From [Phialemoniopsis] sp. UDSM-2020 (taxonomy: Eukaryota > Ascomycota > Sordariomycetes > Thyridiales > Thyridiaceae), in contig JAEILZ010000001.1 in assembly GCA_018873225.1 (NCBI GenBank), positions 2,294,001 through 2,358,000 of the forward strand: a stretch of DNA of 64,000 bases, in the 5' to 3' direction. Position 1 is the first letter of the stretch. Every line of letters begins with the position of its first letter. Positions 12,344-23,593 of the stretch are shown here, piece after piece. The position numbers and the translations under genes are program-made. Below the pieces are notes generated by a model that saw only the letters and a list, made by a program, of their open reading frames with translations, made no database searches and was not told where the DNA came from.

Positions 12344-14147
12344 AGGACGCTGGATCATTGATTTTTCACTGCTGCTGCGCGCCATCCACGGTTTCAACAC
12401 TAGTCTTTCCTGCCTGACTCAACCAACCAGCTTAAAGACCAGGGTGAGGTTGTCATTTACATACAGCGCAATATAGATGGCTTCAGGAGGAGGCAAAGCG
12501 ATGCTCTTTTCGATTCCTCGTCCAGGGACCAGAACGGCGGCTCCCCAGGCCAACAGAATCCGCGTCGCTGTAGTATACCCGTTTACAAAAAGATTGTTTT
12601 CTTTAGACAGATTGACCACAACGCCAACAACTCCCCCTGGCCGGTTCCATTACATCACTGCGCGTGTCACGGAGAAGGCTTTGAGGGACCGGATTGGCCA
12701 TCGATACAGTCTTGATGTGATGATTGGATGGCATGCATCTGATATCGGTACGATTACCAAGGTGCGCGATACCGAGACCATACAGATATCTGTCGTCCTC
12801 AATTCACACGAGACGGGCAGGACAGCATGGTCCGCAGTCAGCCATGTCAACACGGGGCGGGAGCTGGTTACAAAGTGGTAGGATAAGCCTGGATTTTTTA
12901 GGAGGAGGAGGATTTATCATTTTACTCGGGCAGGACAAGGAAGGCAAGGGAAGGAAGGTTGAGGGGCGGTAGAGAGAAGGGGGAGGGTTCTCTCATATAC
13001 ATAGTCTTCTCCCCTTGTGGCGACGCTGATGACGGGTTTTTCCTTTATTGTTGTTTTCCTTTTCTATTATTCATTTACTTTTATCGTACCGGGAGGGAGG
13101 CAGCACCAGTGATGGATGGATGGATGGGCAGAGATGGGCTGTTTGTTCCCTAAAGGGAGGGCACCACATATATCATCAGTTGACATAGGCACAGGCATAG
13201 GCACACACACGCATGCAAGCATCTTGACACCCCGCGCGCTTTTCTTGTCTTGTCCCCTTATCTGAATTCGTGCCCTTGCACGATAGAATGTTGATGAGTC
13301 ATGCTGGCCACGAAGGGGTTTCGTCAAGAATCCCTCGGTTCGCCGCGTTTACTGTCCATTTGCTGCAAGTGGTATGAGAGTCCGTTTCACATCATCTTGG
13401 AGCATGGCGAAGGGAGGATCTGTTTGCAGAGATGTACCAGGTGATCATCATTGCTCGAGTAAAACAGTATCTACTTAGGTTTGGTATCTAAGTTACGTTA
13501 CTCCCTGGCTCGGCTGAATTCGTAGTCAATCTCTCCTATCTTAACATCTCTCTCGCACCTTTCTTTTATGTGTCTCGACATGTATGTCTGCGCAGTCTGA
13601 TCGACCTGCGCGCCGGCTACGTCGATACAGGTGAACCCCCGTTCCTGGGGTTGAGGCGTATTACGTATTGATCATGAAGTGGGTAGGGAAAGGGGGAACT
13701 ATAGTACATGTGTGCTGTGATGATGGAGGATGATGGAGTCAGAATCACACTTGTGTTCTGTGCTCGCTATGAGGAGAAGCCCTAGATATCAAAACGCTTG
13801 TGATGATATGTAGGACGTGTTGGGAAGGAAAAGAGACGAAGCTGCTGAAATTCAAACATGACCGACAAACACCCTACCCAACCAAGCCACCACCCAAATG
13901 TGCTTTCAAATCCTGGGGCCTCATTGCCTCCTCAACCATTTGCCAAACATTGCAAAGAAAGAAACACATCCCGACACATGGAATTCAAGGAGACAGAGAA
14001 GGTTGTCGGCAGGGAGAGCGGAACGCCCGCCTAGTCCATCGTTTCCCAGTCCTGGAAAGGGGCATAGGTGCAGTCAACGGAGACGTCGACTTGCTGAGAT
14101 GATTCGCCGTCACGGCCCTGGAACCTGCTGTCGAAGTCGCCGTAATA
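12344..14147. other. Convergent intergenic region
   Basis: This lies between the 3' ends of Yak1 (+) and the RRM gene (-). A 134-codon frame at 12477-12881 (+) opens with ATG but has no recognisable domain and overlaps the expected Yak1 3' UTR. I see nothing else supportable. Confidence 0.5.
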
Positions 14148-14879
14148 CTAATGACGCTGGTCATTATAGCTACCCCAGTACTCGTTGTGGCTGGAATAGT
14201 AATACTCGTCGTAGGCACTCTCGTCGCCACGCTCATAATCGTGGTGGCGACCATCATCGCAGCGGCGATCGTCCTCGTAGCGGCGCTCATCCTCGTAGCG
14301 GCGCTCATCCTCGTAACGGCGCTCATCCTGGTAGCGGCGGTCGTCTTCGTAGCGGCGGTCGTCCTCATAACGGCGGTCGTCTTCGTAACGGCGCTCATCC
14401 TCGTAGCGACGATCGTCTTCGTATCGACGCTCATCTTCGTAGCGGTGCTCATCCTCGTAACGCCGCTCGTCATGCTTGGAGTCTCGGGACTCTCTACGAT
14501 CACCGCGGTCGCGACGGTCGCGCTCATCGTCATAGCCTCGGTCATAGTAGTAAGACTCGCGGTACTCCTTCTCATCGCTATCGCGCTCTCCGGAGCGGCG
14601 CGACGACTCGTGGTACTCAAAACCATCCTTGTAGTCCCTATCGTCATAGCGTGACCCCCGACGGTCGCGGTCACCGCGGCGATCGCTGCGTCGGTCGCCA
14701 TCGTAGCTTCTGGAATCGTACGAACGCTCTCGCACCTCGCGACGGCGACGATCTTCCGGCGACCGGGAACGACCGCGGGAACGGCCGCGGGAACGGCCGC
14801 GGGAACGATCGCGGGAACGGCCGCGGTCATGGCGATCATTGTGCTGATCGCTCTGGCGGTCGTCAGCGTCTGGGCTGTC
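14148..14879 (-). CDS. In-frame RS/RRYEDD-rich extension after the stop of the RRM gene
   Basis: Directly after the TAG at 14880-14882 the same frame stays open for 243 codons to the stop at 14148-14150. It encodes a classical RS region (repeated SRDRS, GRSRGRS, SRSPEDRRRR), then Tyr/Asp/Arg-rich sequence and about twelve 6-residue RRYEDE/D units. Within the 18-bp units almost all base differences fall at third codon positions of this frame or exchange Glu for Asp, which suggests selection on protein. There is no ATG near its beginning, so it is not an independent gene. A 117-nt intron with a strong donor (GTAAGA at 14986) and acceptor CAG at 14870 would remove the stop and keep frame. Readthrough is the alternative. 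If neither occurs, this is 3' UTR. Confidence 0.5.
   Translation of the reverse strand, partial: DSPDADDRQSDQHNDRHDRGRSRDRSRGRSRGRSRGRSRSPEDRRRREVRERSYDSRSYDGDRRSDRRGDRDRRGSRYDDRDYKDGFEYHESSRRSGERDSDEKEYRESYYYDRGYDDERDRRDRGDRRESRDSKHDERRYEDEHRYEDERRYEDDRRYEDERRYEDDRRYEDDRRYEDDRRYQDERRYEDERRYEDERRYEDDRRCDDGRHHDYERGDESAYDEYYYSSHNEYWGSYNDQRH
14250..14470 (-). repeat. 18-bp tandem repeat encoding RRYEDE/D units
   Basis: About twelve adjacent 18-bp units occur; the plus-strand form begins cggcgctcatcctcgtag. They translate on the minus strand to (E/D)RRYED, with one Q for E, one H for R and a final degenerate unit RRCDD. The other frames also stay open across the array because of the periodic composition, which creates long shadow reading frames on both strands. 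Confidence 0.85.
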
Positions 14880-15951
14880 CTAACGCCCACCGCCGCCGCG
14901 ACCACCGCCCCTGCGGCCTCGGCCTCCGCTGCCACCACGGTTGCTGACCAGCTTGTCACTATAGAGCTGGCCAGCGCCGTTCTTACGGGCGCCAGTCGCA
15001 GCCGGGGCGACGTCCATCTCCATGGGTTCAGCGAAGCCCATCGAACCGTCCACGACATTACCGTTGGACCTGGCCGAGGCGGGCTGCTGGTGGGCGGTGA
15101 AGCCGCCAACCTTGGGGTAGACGTGCAGCACACGGCCGTCGGCAGTCTGGTTGTTGAAGGTCTCAATCACTCGCTCAGCACCTTCACGGCTCTCAAAGAT
15201 GATCTCGGCAATGACGAGAGGCTGAGTCTTAAGCAGCCTGCAGCTGCTGACCAAGCCACCAACCGGAGTCATGGCGCTCTCAATGTCGGCCGCGGTAGTA
15301 CCAGGGGCGAAATTTTGCGCCATGACAGCAAAGGGACCAGCCAGACCACGGATACTCATGCCCTTGGCTGGAGCAGCATTGTGGTTGGGGCCTTTGGCGG
15401 TCGCAGAGGGCTGCAGCTCGGTCTTAATGAGTGCTTGTGCTACCTGAGCGGCACGCCGTTGGCGGCGGTTGGAGGAGGCAATGGCACCAGGAACAGTGAT
15501 GCGCGAGGCGAGAGAGTTTGTGCCAGAGCCATTCTTTGACTTGGAAGCGGGTGAGGATGCGGTTTCGTGGAGGTCGTGAGTCCAGGAGCCGTTGATGTTG
15601 CCAGCTGAAGGGCGGCCCGTGGGCTGAATCGATTGGCGCTGAGAGTACGCTCACATTAGCCTCTAGGTCTACTCTGATAATTCGTGACAAACACTGCGAA
15701 AACACATACCTTCTTAATGCCAGAACGACTTGCTAGGGAGCCACCGGTATTAGAGGGGCCCTTTGCAGGTGCGCTGTTGCGGCGATCCTTGTTAAAGATG
15801 CGGGCAGCGAGCGCCTCGTTCTTCTTGCGAGAACGGTCTGTCGCAGGTCAGCACAAGGTGAGACACACCAAACCAAGGAAACGCAATAGAATGATCAGCT
15901 CGGCATACCTGCATTGATGATCTTCTCGAAGTTGGCGGCGGACTTTGACAT
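14880..15951 (-). CDS. RRM protein with RGG tail
   Basis: CDS: complement(join(14880..15638,15710..15837,15909..15951)), 309 aa. The two 71-nt introns have donors GTATGC and GTATGT. The N-terminus (MSKSAANFEKIINADRSRKK) is basic and helical. A disordered stretch rich in Ser, Ala and Lys leads to the single RRM-like fold at ~150-235 (FAVMAQNFAPGTTAADIESAMTPVGG as the first strand-helix, VIAEIIFESREGAERVIETFN for the second half, GRVLHVYPK as the last strand). The canonical aromatic RNP residues are weak, so RNA contact may be atypical. The C-terminus is a compact RGG/GRG box ending at TAG. The overall plan (RRM plus RGG) is close to ALY/Yra1-type mRNA export adaptors, but the family assignment is inference. 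The same frame continues beyond the stop as an RS-rich region. Confidence 0.82.
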
Positions 15952-16453
15952 CTTGAACGAGGTGATGATGTTCTAGAGCTATTGCGAGTTAGGGATTGGT
16001 GGGAGATGGGAATGAAAAAGAAAGTGATAAGAGGTAGGTAGCTCAATGCTACTGCTTGAGCTTGGCGCGTCTTTTCACGACCAAGCAAAAAGTCTTGGGG
16101 GGAAATGGAAGAGAGGCGCGACAAAGGACGCTAGTGTTTATCTTTAGATTTGATGCTCAAGGTCCGTGCGTGTGAGACGCTAGAGAGTTGATAGGTGCTT
16201 ACTTCTCAGAGCAGATGCTTTTCAGCTGCAAAACCTGGGAAGGGGTAAAGGCAGAATTCAAGGCTGTACATCAAACATGGTCAGGTACAGGGTTTCTAGA
16301 TGTCATATATAGGTCAAGCTTTTGCACAGCCACTGTGCAATGAACAGCATGGCAAAAGAAGGGGCTCAGAAGGTAATGGCAGTGAATGCAATATTGAGTT
16401 TGGGTATTATGTCTAGTATAGTACAGCTGTTGTACAGTCTTCTATGAAAGTCA

Positions 16454-18452
16454 TTAGATAGTTGACTCGGCGATCTCGCGTCGAAAGGCGGTCTTGTCGA
16501 TGAGACGCCGATCACCAGATTTCCTCGGACCTTTGTCCTTGCGCCCATTCTTTGGGTTTAAGTTTGGCTCCATCTCCTCTCTCTTCTCGAAGAATCTCGT
16601 AATAGACCGGTTCAACACATTCCTCCGGGTCTTGAGAATCTTCAGCTCGTCGGGCGACGCCATGCCTTCCGTGATGACCTTGTCAAGAGCCGCCATCATC
16701 CTGCGCGACAAGGCAATGACCTCCCGGCGGTCGTTATACTGTTGACCCCACGCCTCCTCGGGCGATGAAGACGCTTTCTCCGGGTAGGACAGCCCGTTGC
16801 GTGCCAGCCGCAGCGGCTCCCAGAGCCGGTCGAGCGCCCTCATGATCTGCCTTCCAAAGGCAAATTTGGAGCCCGCGACATCTCCACCCTCTGCCTGCAC
16901 CCTGAACTTGCGGTGGTTGGCCATGGCAACACGCAGGTACTGACGTAGGGTCTGAGGGTCGGGGGGCGTCAGGTTCTTCATCATGACGTCCAATATCTTG
17001 CCGGCGTTGGCAAAGACGTGGTCGTTGAGATTGTCCGACACGCATGTTGCCATGGCAAGCTGGAAGGTCTTGGGCTCCATCAAGCGAGCGGGCATCTTCT
17101 GCATGAGCTCCGCAGTCTTCTCACTGGCGTGGCCGACGCGGAGAACTTTGAGCATGCGATACCAGTTCTCCGAGTCAGGCTCGACTCCGTGCTTGCGCGT
17201 GAAGAGGTCCCAGTATCGCATTGCCAGGCTGGTCTTGCGGGTTGCGCCGAGTGAAGTGAGGATAAGTGACAGGGAGTTGCGACCCGGGTGGGCGTAGAGT
17301 GCATGCGACAACTGTATCGACTTGAAGCTTTTGTTGGCGGGCACCACTGCTGCAGCCGTCTTGGCGGCGTCGTCCACTGGGCCAGCATTATCGGTTCCTT
17401 TCTGGCCGGTTGATGGAGCGATCTCAGCCTTGTCCAGTCTAGGTATATTCATGGTCTGTTCGATGAGGGATAGAACATCATCATTGTCCTTGAATGATCC
17501 TAGGAGAAGTATGCGACCCATGGCGCATACCAACTCTTCGTCGATGGTAATCTGGCCCTTCCTCCACCGACTGACGGCGTCCTCCCATACTGACTTGGCT
17601 CGCTGAATCGAAGTCTGGGTCTCCTCCAGCTTCGGATGCACTTCCTCGGCCTCTCCTCGCCGTGTAAATGGCCGGACAGTGTTGGCGCGCAGAGCGTTGA
17701 GTATGGTCGTGTAGGTCAGGTTACTCGGTGCGCGGATCGTGTCATTGGTGGTGTTGACGATGTTGAAGAGCGACTCGATGTCACCAGCTTTCGCGCAGAC
17801 TTGTAGCACGGCGTTCATATGGATGGTGTTGGGTTTGATGCGATCGCCGTTAAGCATCGAGTAGTATATCCTCGTGGCCTCTGCAACACCAAGCTTTGCG
17901 TGTGGCGTCTGGGCGCATCCTTTGAACAGGACGGTATACGTCTGCGCATTGGGTAGCTGGCCCCTTTTCTTCATCTGCACGGGCAACGTGTTAGCTGTTT
18001 ATTCAGCACCTCAAGCGGAAGAACAGGTGCACACATACCTCGTTGAAGAGCTTGACGGCGGCATTGAGCCTCTCGGCCTTCATCTGGTAGTCGATCAGGT
18101 GATTCCAGCTGACGGTGACCTTGGCATCTTTGCTAGCCTTTCTTGTGAGAAGGAGGGCTTCCTCGAAGCGGCCCTTGGTCAATGTAGCGTGTACATGTTC
18201 GGCAATCTTGAAGGGGTCGCTAATGAATTCGAGCTGCTTGCGTGTCGCATAGTTCAGCGCGGAGCCGGTATGCCCTGCGGGATCACTGCGCGCCGGGACG
18301 GCGTCTTCTGGCGGGACGGCTACAGTTGCGACTGCTCGTTGAGAGGAAGCTCGCAAAGGAGGTTCGACAGCTCGGGCTGTGATAGCTGCCGTTCCTGTCC
18401 TTTGAAAAGTAGCAATACTAGCCCTTCGGGCACATGTCCTACAGACGAACAT
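16454..18452 (-). CDS. Pentatricopeptide repeat protein, probably mitochondrial
   Basis: CDS: complement(join(16454..17974,18039..18452)), 644 aa. The intron (64 nt) has donor GTATGT and a GCTAAC branch. The ATG at 18452 gives MFVCRTCARRASIATFQRTG, an Arg/Ser/Thr-rich start without acidic residues, as expected of a mitochondrial presequence. Helical-repeat segments follow: SWNHLIDYQMKAERLNAAVKLFNE, TYTVLFKGCAQ, HMNAVLQVCAKAGDIESLFNIV, TYTTILNALRA. These match the PPR helix-A pattern. The C-terminal ~120 residues are basic (KNGRKDKGPRKSGDRRLIDK). Family role: binding and processing or translation of mitochondrial RNA. A Ccm1-like role is possible, but the family member cannot be fixed from sequence alone. 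It is head-to-head with the polymerase alpha gene. Confidence 0.85.
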
Positions 18453-18973
18453 GTTTGCGCGCTGTTGCGACAAGTCGGATGGGGACTATTGTCCAGTCGC
18501 GAGTCCCTTTGCCAGGTAAAGTATCTCAAGGTTTGGTTTTTTCTGCATCTGCATAAAAGTACTTTATCGACATAAAATCCACACACCAGTCCTAATGCAT
18601 GTGGGCCGCTAATCCCCGGTGGCCTCGGTGCTGTGGGGCCGCCCGTAAGGAGGTACGTACTTTGGTACCTGCCGGGTGCTTTCTTAAGTGCTGTGCGAGC
18701 TGCACGGGAACTGCAAGGGCAGGGATCCGCGTCGACCTCGCGGTAACGCGCTCCCTGGTCGCGTCGTTTAAGGGCGCCCGCCCCAAAGTACCACCACCAG
18801 CCCACTCTGAGCGCTTCCGTTTGCAATCCTGCTTGTATTTTGTTGACTGTCAATACTTTTGTTACGCTTCTCTTCTTTACAGCATCTTGGAGTCATGAAG
18901 AGCGCTTGCATATAGTCCCCCCCTCTTCATATACACTTTGGTCAATTGGACATTGCATTGACCCAGAGCCATC
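18453..18973. promoter_or_regulatory. Shared divergent promoter region (PPR protein / Pol alpha)
   Basis: Only 521 bases separate the start codons of two diverging genes, so the promoters must overlap or abut. The region holds several GGTACC/GTACGT elements and GC-rich blocks. No MCB (ACGCGT) box was found in a quick reading; one related element, taacgcgctc, lies near 18743-18752. Confidence 0.6.
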
Positions 18974-21900
18974 ATGTCGAAGGCTGTCAATAAGCGGTCC
19001 AAGTTCGCCGAGCTTCGAGCTCTTCGCCAGTCTGGCAAGAAGAGGTTCGACACATACGAGGTTGAGGACGTCAACGACCTGTACGAAGAGGTCGACGAGA
19101 ACCAGTACAAGAAGATCGTCCGGGACCGTCTCAACGAGGATGACTTCGTCGTAGACGACAACGGCGAGGGCTATGCCGACGACGGCCGGGAAGAATGGGA
19201 TCGTGTTCCCGCATACGAGACGGAGAGTGACGACGAGACGACAGTACGGGGCAAGGGCCGCAAAGGCAGTGAGTACAAGGACCCGTATGTGCTCTGCCAA
19301 TGAGCCTCGAGCTAACTCGACATCCAGCCAAGAAAGCCCGTCAGGAGGAGCAAGACAAGAAGGATGCGAATGACCAGGACATCTCTGAGTATTTCACCAG
19401 AGGTGCCACCAAGGCGGCACCGAAAGTCAAGGTACGATATCAGGCACTACCAGGGCAAGCGTCGCATACAATGCTAATTCTATCCAGGTTGCAAAAACCG
19501 AGGCCGATGATGCCTTCCTGGCAGGTCTTCTTGAGGAGGTCAACACCAACATACCTGCCCCTGTTCGGTCCGACAAGAGGAAAACAACAGAGCGACGGAA
19601 AGCCCGTGAGCTGTCCCCAGCCCCAGATGCTAGACAACGCGCGGTGAAGAAGGTCAAGATCGTCGACGACAGGGCGCCACCCACCCCGACTGCGGACGAC
19701 AATTTTATTGACGACAGCGGCTTCAACCCCATGGACGATGACCTCCCTACGCAGGACGTCCCTATGAGTGATCCGATTCCATCCTCGCCTACTGCCAAAG
19801 CTGCAGAACGCAAGGTCCTCCCTAAGATTAAGGTCGAAGAGGAGGAAGATGACGACATGATGGAGGTGGCACATGCTGGTTCTATCACCACCTCAAGTGT
19901 CAACCTGTCTGCGTCTCGTCCAGTCAAGAAGCTCGTCAAGGCCGAGCCTTATCCTTCTCCCGAGAGGTCTTCTCCTGTCAAGAACGCAGAGGAAGCCGTC
20001 GACGCTTCGTCATGGAACGAGCTCAACTCGAGACTCAACGTTGTTAGTGGTTCGCCAGAGGTCCGCACCGTTGGCAAGATCGACCACAAGGATGCCATCG
20101 AGGAAGACGGCAGCCTCAACTTTTTCTGGACCGACTACACCGAGGTCAATGGCAGTCTATGTCTCTTTGGCAAGGTCCTCAACAAGAAGACCAAGCACTA
20201 CGTCAGTTCCTTTGTCAAGGTCGACAACATCCTGAGGAAGCTCTACTTCCTACCCCGGAAGCACCGCCTACAGAATGGTGAAACCACCTCAGATGAGGTC
20301 GGTATGATGGATGTCTACCAGGAAGTCGACGCCATCATGACCAAGATGAACGTCAACATGCACAAGATCAAGGCCTGCAACCGTAAATACGCCTTTGAGC
20401 TACCGGATGTCCCTAAGGAAGGACAATATCTGAAGCTGCTATACCCATACACAAGTAAGTTTAGAGTTCGGATTCTGTAAGGATTATCTATAAAGCAAAT
20501 GACTAACAACAGACCTGCAGAACCTCAAATTGACACATCTCGGCTTGGCGAGACCTTCTCCCATGTCTTCGGTGCCAACACTGCTCTTTTCGAGCAGTTT
20601 GTCCTGTGGAAGAATATCATGGGGCCTTGCTGGCTGAAGATTCAAGACGCCGACTTCGGTGCTGTCAAGAATGCCTCTCACTGCAAACTTGAGCTTCTTG
20701 CAGACCACCCGAACATGATCTCCGTTCTGAGCGAAGGCGATAACCTTGATGCTCCTCCTCTGAGTCTGATGAGCGTCTCGCTCCGGACGACTTTCAACGC
20801 CAAGGACAACAAGCAGGAGCTTCTTGGTATCAGTGCCCGCATCTACGAGGGTGTCTCTCTGAGTGATACAACTCCTGCCGACAAGCTTCCCTGCCGCACT
20901 TTCACAGTCATTCGGCCGAATGGAGCTGCATTCCCGATCGGCTTTGAGTCCCTGACCAAGGATAGGAAGCGGGTCAAGGGTTTGGTAAAGACAGTCAAGT
21001 CGGAGATGGAGATCCTGACCTTCTTCCTCGCGCAATTGGATGTCGCCGATCCGGATGTCATCCTCGGCCATCAGCTGGAGGGTGTTGACTACAGCATCTT
21101 ACTGAATCGTCTGCACGAGAAGAAGGTACACCAGTGGTCCAGGCTTGGCAGACTCCGACGTTCCCAGTGGCCTTCCTCGATGGGCAAGGTCGGTGGCAAT
21201 GTTTTCGCTGAGCGTCAGATCATTTCTGGTCGACTTCTTTGTGATCTCGCCAACGATGCCGGTCGCTCCGTCATGTTCAAGTGTCAGTCGTGGACACTGA
21301 CTGAGATGTGCGGTCTCTACCTCGGAGGCGAGAGCAAGCGTCGCGACATTGACAACGAGGCTGCCTTGAAGACGTGGGCTACGTCCAAGGACGGCTTGAT
21401 GGACTATGTCACACACATGGAAGCCGATACCTACTTCATTGCCGCTCTGGCCTTGCGTGTCCAGATTCTTCCTCTGACCAAGAACTTGACCAACTTGGCT
21501 GGTAACTCATGGGCAAGAACCCTAACGGGTACTCGTGCTGAGCGGAACGAGTACATTCTGCTTCACGAGTTTCACCGGAACAAGTACATCTGCCCCGATA
21601 AGCAGTCCTTCCGTAGCAGGGCTCGGATTGAAGAAGAAAACGAGGATGGTGCCGCCGACACCAAGAAGAAGGACAAGTACAAGGGTGGTCTCGTGTTCGA
21701 GCCTGAGAAGGGTCTCTACGACAAGTTCGTCTTGGTCATGGATTTCAACTCCCTTTACCCCTCCATCATCCAAGAGTTCAACATCTGCTTCACGACTGTT
21801 GACAGGTCAGCATTGGTAGGTTTCATCTTGCTCTATCCTCCTCAATCCCATGCTAACCCCAGTTTTAGTCCGAAGAGGAAGATGCTGTCCCTGAAGTACC

Positions 21901-23593
21901 GACAGACCAGGACCAGGGCGTTCTCCCTAGGCTGATTGCCACCTTGGTCAGCAGGAGAAGGCAAGTCAAGAGCCTCATGAAGGACAAGAACGCCACGCCA
22001 GAACAGCTGGCTACTTGGGATATCAAGCAGCTTGCCCTGAAGCTGACTGCCAACTCCATGTACGGATGTTTGGGTTACGACAAGTCACGTTTCTACGCGC
22101 GACCTCTGGCCGTGCTCACGACTTATAAGGGTCGTGAGATTCTGCGGAGTACCAAGGAGCTGGCCGAGAGTCGGTCTCTTCAGGTCATCTACGGTGACAC
22201 TGATTCCGTCATGATCAACGCCAACGTAGACAACGTAGCCGACGCGCTCAAGGTCGGTAACGAGTTCAAGAAGGCCGTCAACGAGCGGTACAGGCTGCTC
22301 GAGATCGACATTGACAATGTCTTCCGCCGCATTCTCCTGCAGGCCAAGAAGAAGTACGCGGCCATCAACCTCGTCGAAGTTAACGGCAAGTTCGTCGAGA
22401 AGATGGAGGTCAAGGGTCTTGACATGAAGCGCCGTGAGTACTGCGCCCTGTCCAAGGAGATCTCGTCCCGCATCCTCAATGAGATCTTGTCCGGCGACGA
22501 GACCGAGGTCTCCATCGTCCGTATCCACGAGTATCTTCGCGAGATCTCGGGCAAGATGCGCGAGATGACCATCCCGTCGCAGAAGTACATCATCTTCACC
22601 CAGCTGGGTAAGGCACCAAAGGAGTACCCCAACGCCGACTCCATGCCCCAGGTGCAGGTCGCCCTGCGCGCCCTGAGCCGCGGCAAGACGGTCCGCAAGG
22701 GCGACGTCGTCTCGTACATCATCACGGGCGACAGCAAGTCCTCAGAGCCGGCGCCCAAGCGTGCCTACGCCCCGGGAGACGTCATGAAGTCCGACTCCGG
22801 GCTCGCCCCGGACGTCGAGTGGTACCTCGGCAAGCAGATCTTCCCGCCTGTCGAGCGCCTCTGCGCCAACATTGACGGCACCTCAACCCAGCAGCTCGCC
22901 GAGAACCTCGGCCTCGACATCCGCCGGTACCAGACCTCGTCGTCGCACGGCGCCGGCGCCGGCGCAAACGACCTCGAGATCCACCCGCTCGAGTCGCAGA
23001 TCCCCGACGACGTGCGCTTCCGCGACTGCGAGCGCCTCGTCCTGCGCTGCCGCGCCTGCAAGGCCTCGGCGCCCTTCGAGGGCCTGCTTGGCTCGCTGGA
23101 CCGCGTCTCGGCCTCGGGCGTGTCCTGCCCGTCGTGCCAGGCCGTGCTGGCCCCGCTCTCGGTCGTCGCGCAGGTCGAGCGCGCCGCCCGCCTCGCCGCC
23201 ACGCGCTACTACGAGGCGTGGCTCGCCTGCGACGACTGCGGCACACGCACGCGGCAGGTCAGCGTGTACGGGTCGCGCTGCCTGGGGCCCCGCGGCCTCG
23301 CGCGAGACTGCAAGGGCCGCATGCGCTACGAGGTCGGCGAGCGCGACGTCTACAACCAGCTCGTCTACCTCGCCAGCCTCTGGGACGTCGACCGCGCCAA
23401 GGCCCGCGCCGCCGCGCCCGACGCCCCCAGCGGAGGCGTGGACGACAAGGAGCGCGTGCTGGCGCTCGCCGAGCACAACCGCGTGCGCTTCGGCACCGTC
23501 AAGGGCGTCGTCGACCGCTACCTCGACAAGTGCGGCCGGCGGTGGGTGGCCATGGACAACCTGTTTGCCAAGCTTGGGTTTGCTGCTGTTTGA
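18974..23593 (+). CDS. pol1: DNA polymerase alpha catalytic subunit
   Basis: CDS: join(18974..19268,19328..19431,19488..20454,20521..21815,21869..23593), 1461 aa, the usual size for Pol1. The N-terminal ~100 residues are charged, with the conserved opening [19 protein letters not shown] variable acidic linker follows, then the inactive exonuclease-like domain. Family-B motifs are present: motif [11 protein letters not shown] (863-872), region [16 protein letters not shown] (~947-959), and motif C YGDTDS (995-1000) with the two catalytic Asp. The C-terminus carries two Cys modules (CRACKA...CPSC and CDDCG...C...C) that bind the B subunit. At intron 3 the acceptor is CAG at 20520; the earlier AG would shift frame. 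Role: with primase it makes RNA-DNA primers at replication origins and on lagging strands. The last ~800 bases are much more GC-rich than the rest. Confidence 0.97.

Noticed and set aside
12477..12881. 134-codon plus-strand frame downstream of Yak1
   Set aside because: It overlaps the probable Yak1 3' UTR, has no motif and its composition is not coding-like.
13898..14947. Long plus-strand frames (349 and 167 codons) over the RRYED array
   Set aside because: They are by-products of the 18-bp period. Their products are His/Arg/Gly or Val/Leu/Ile repeats with no domain, and the third-position variation fits only the minus-strand frame.
14986..14986. The GTAAGA donor with the nearer acceptors TTAG (14880) or ACAG (14875)
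   Set aside because: Both choices shift frame and meet TGA within a few codons. Only the CAG at 14870 keeps the extension in frame.
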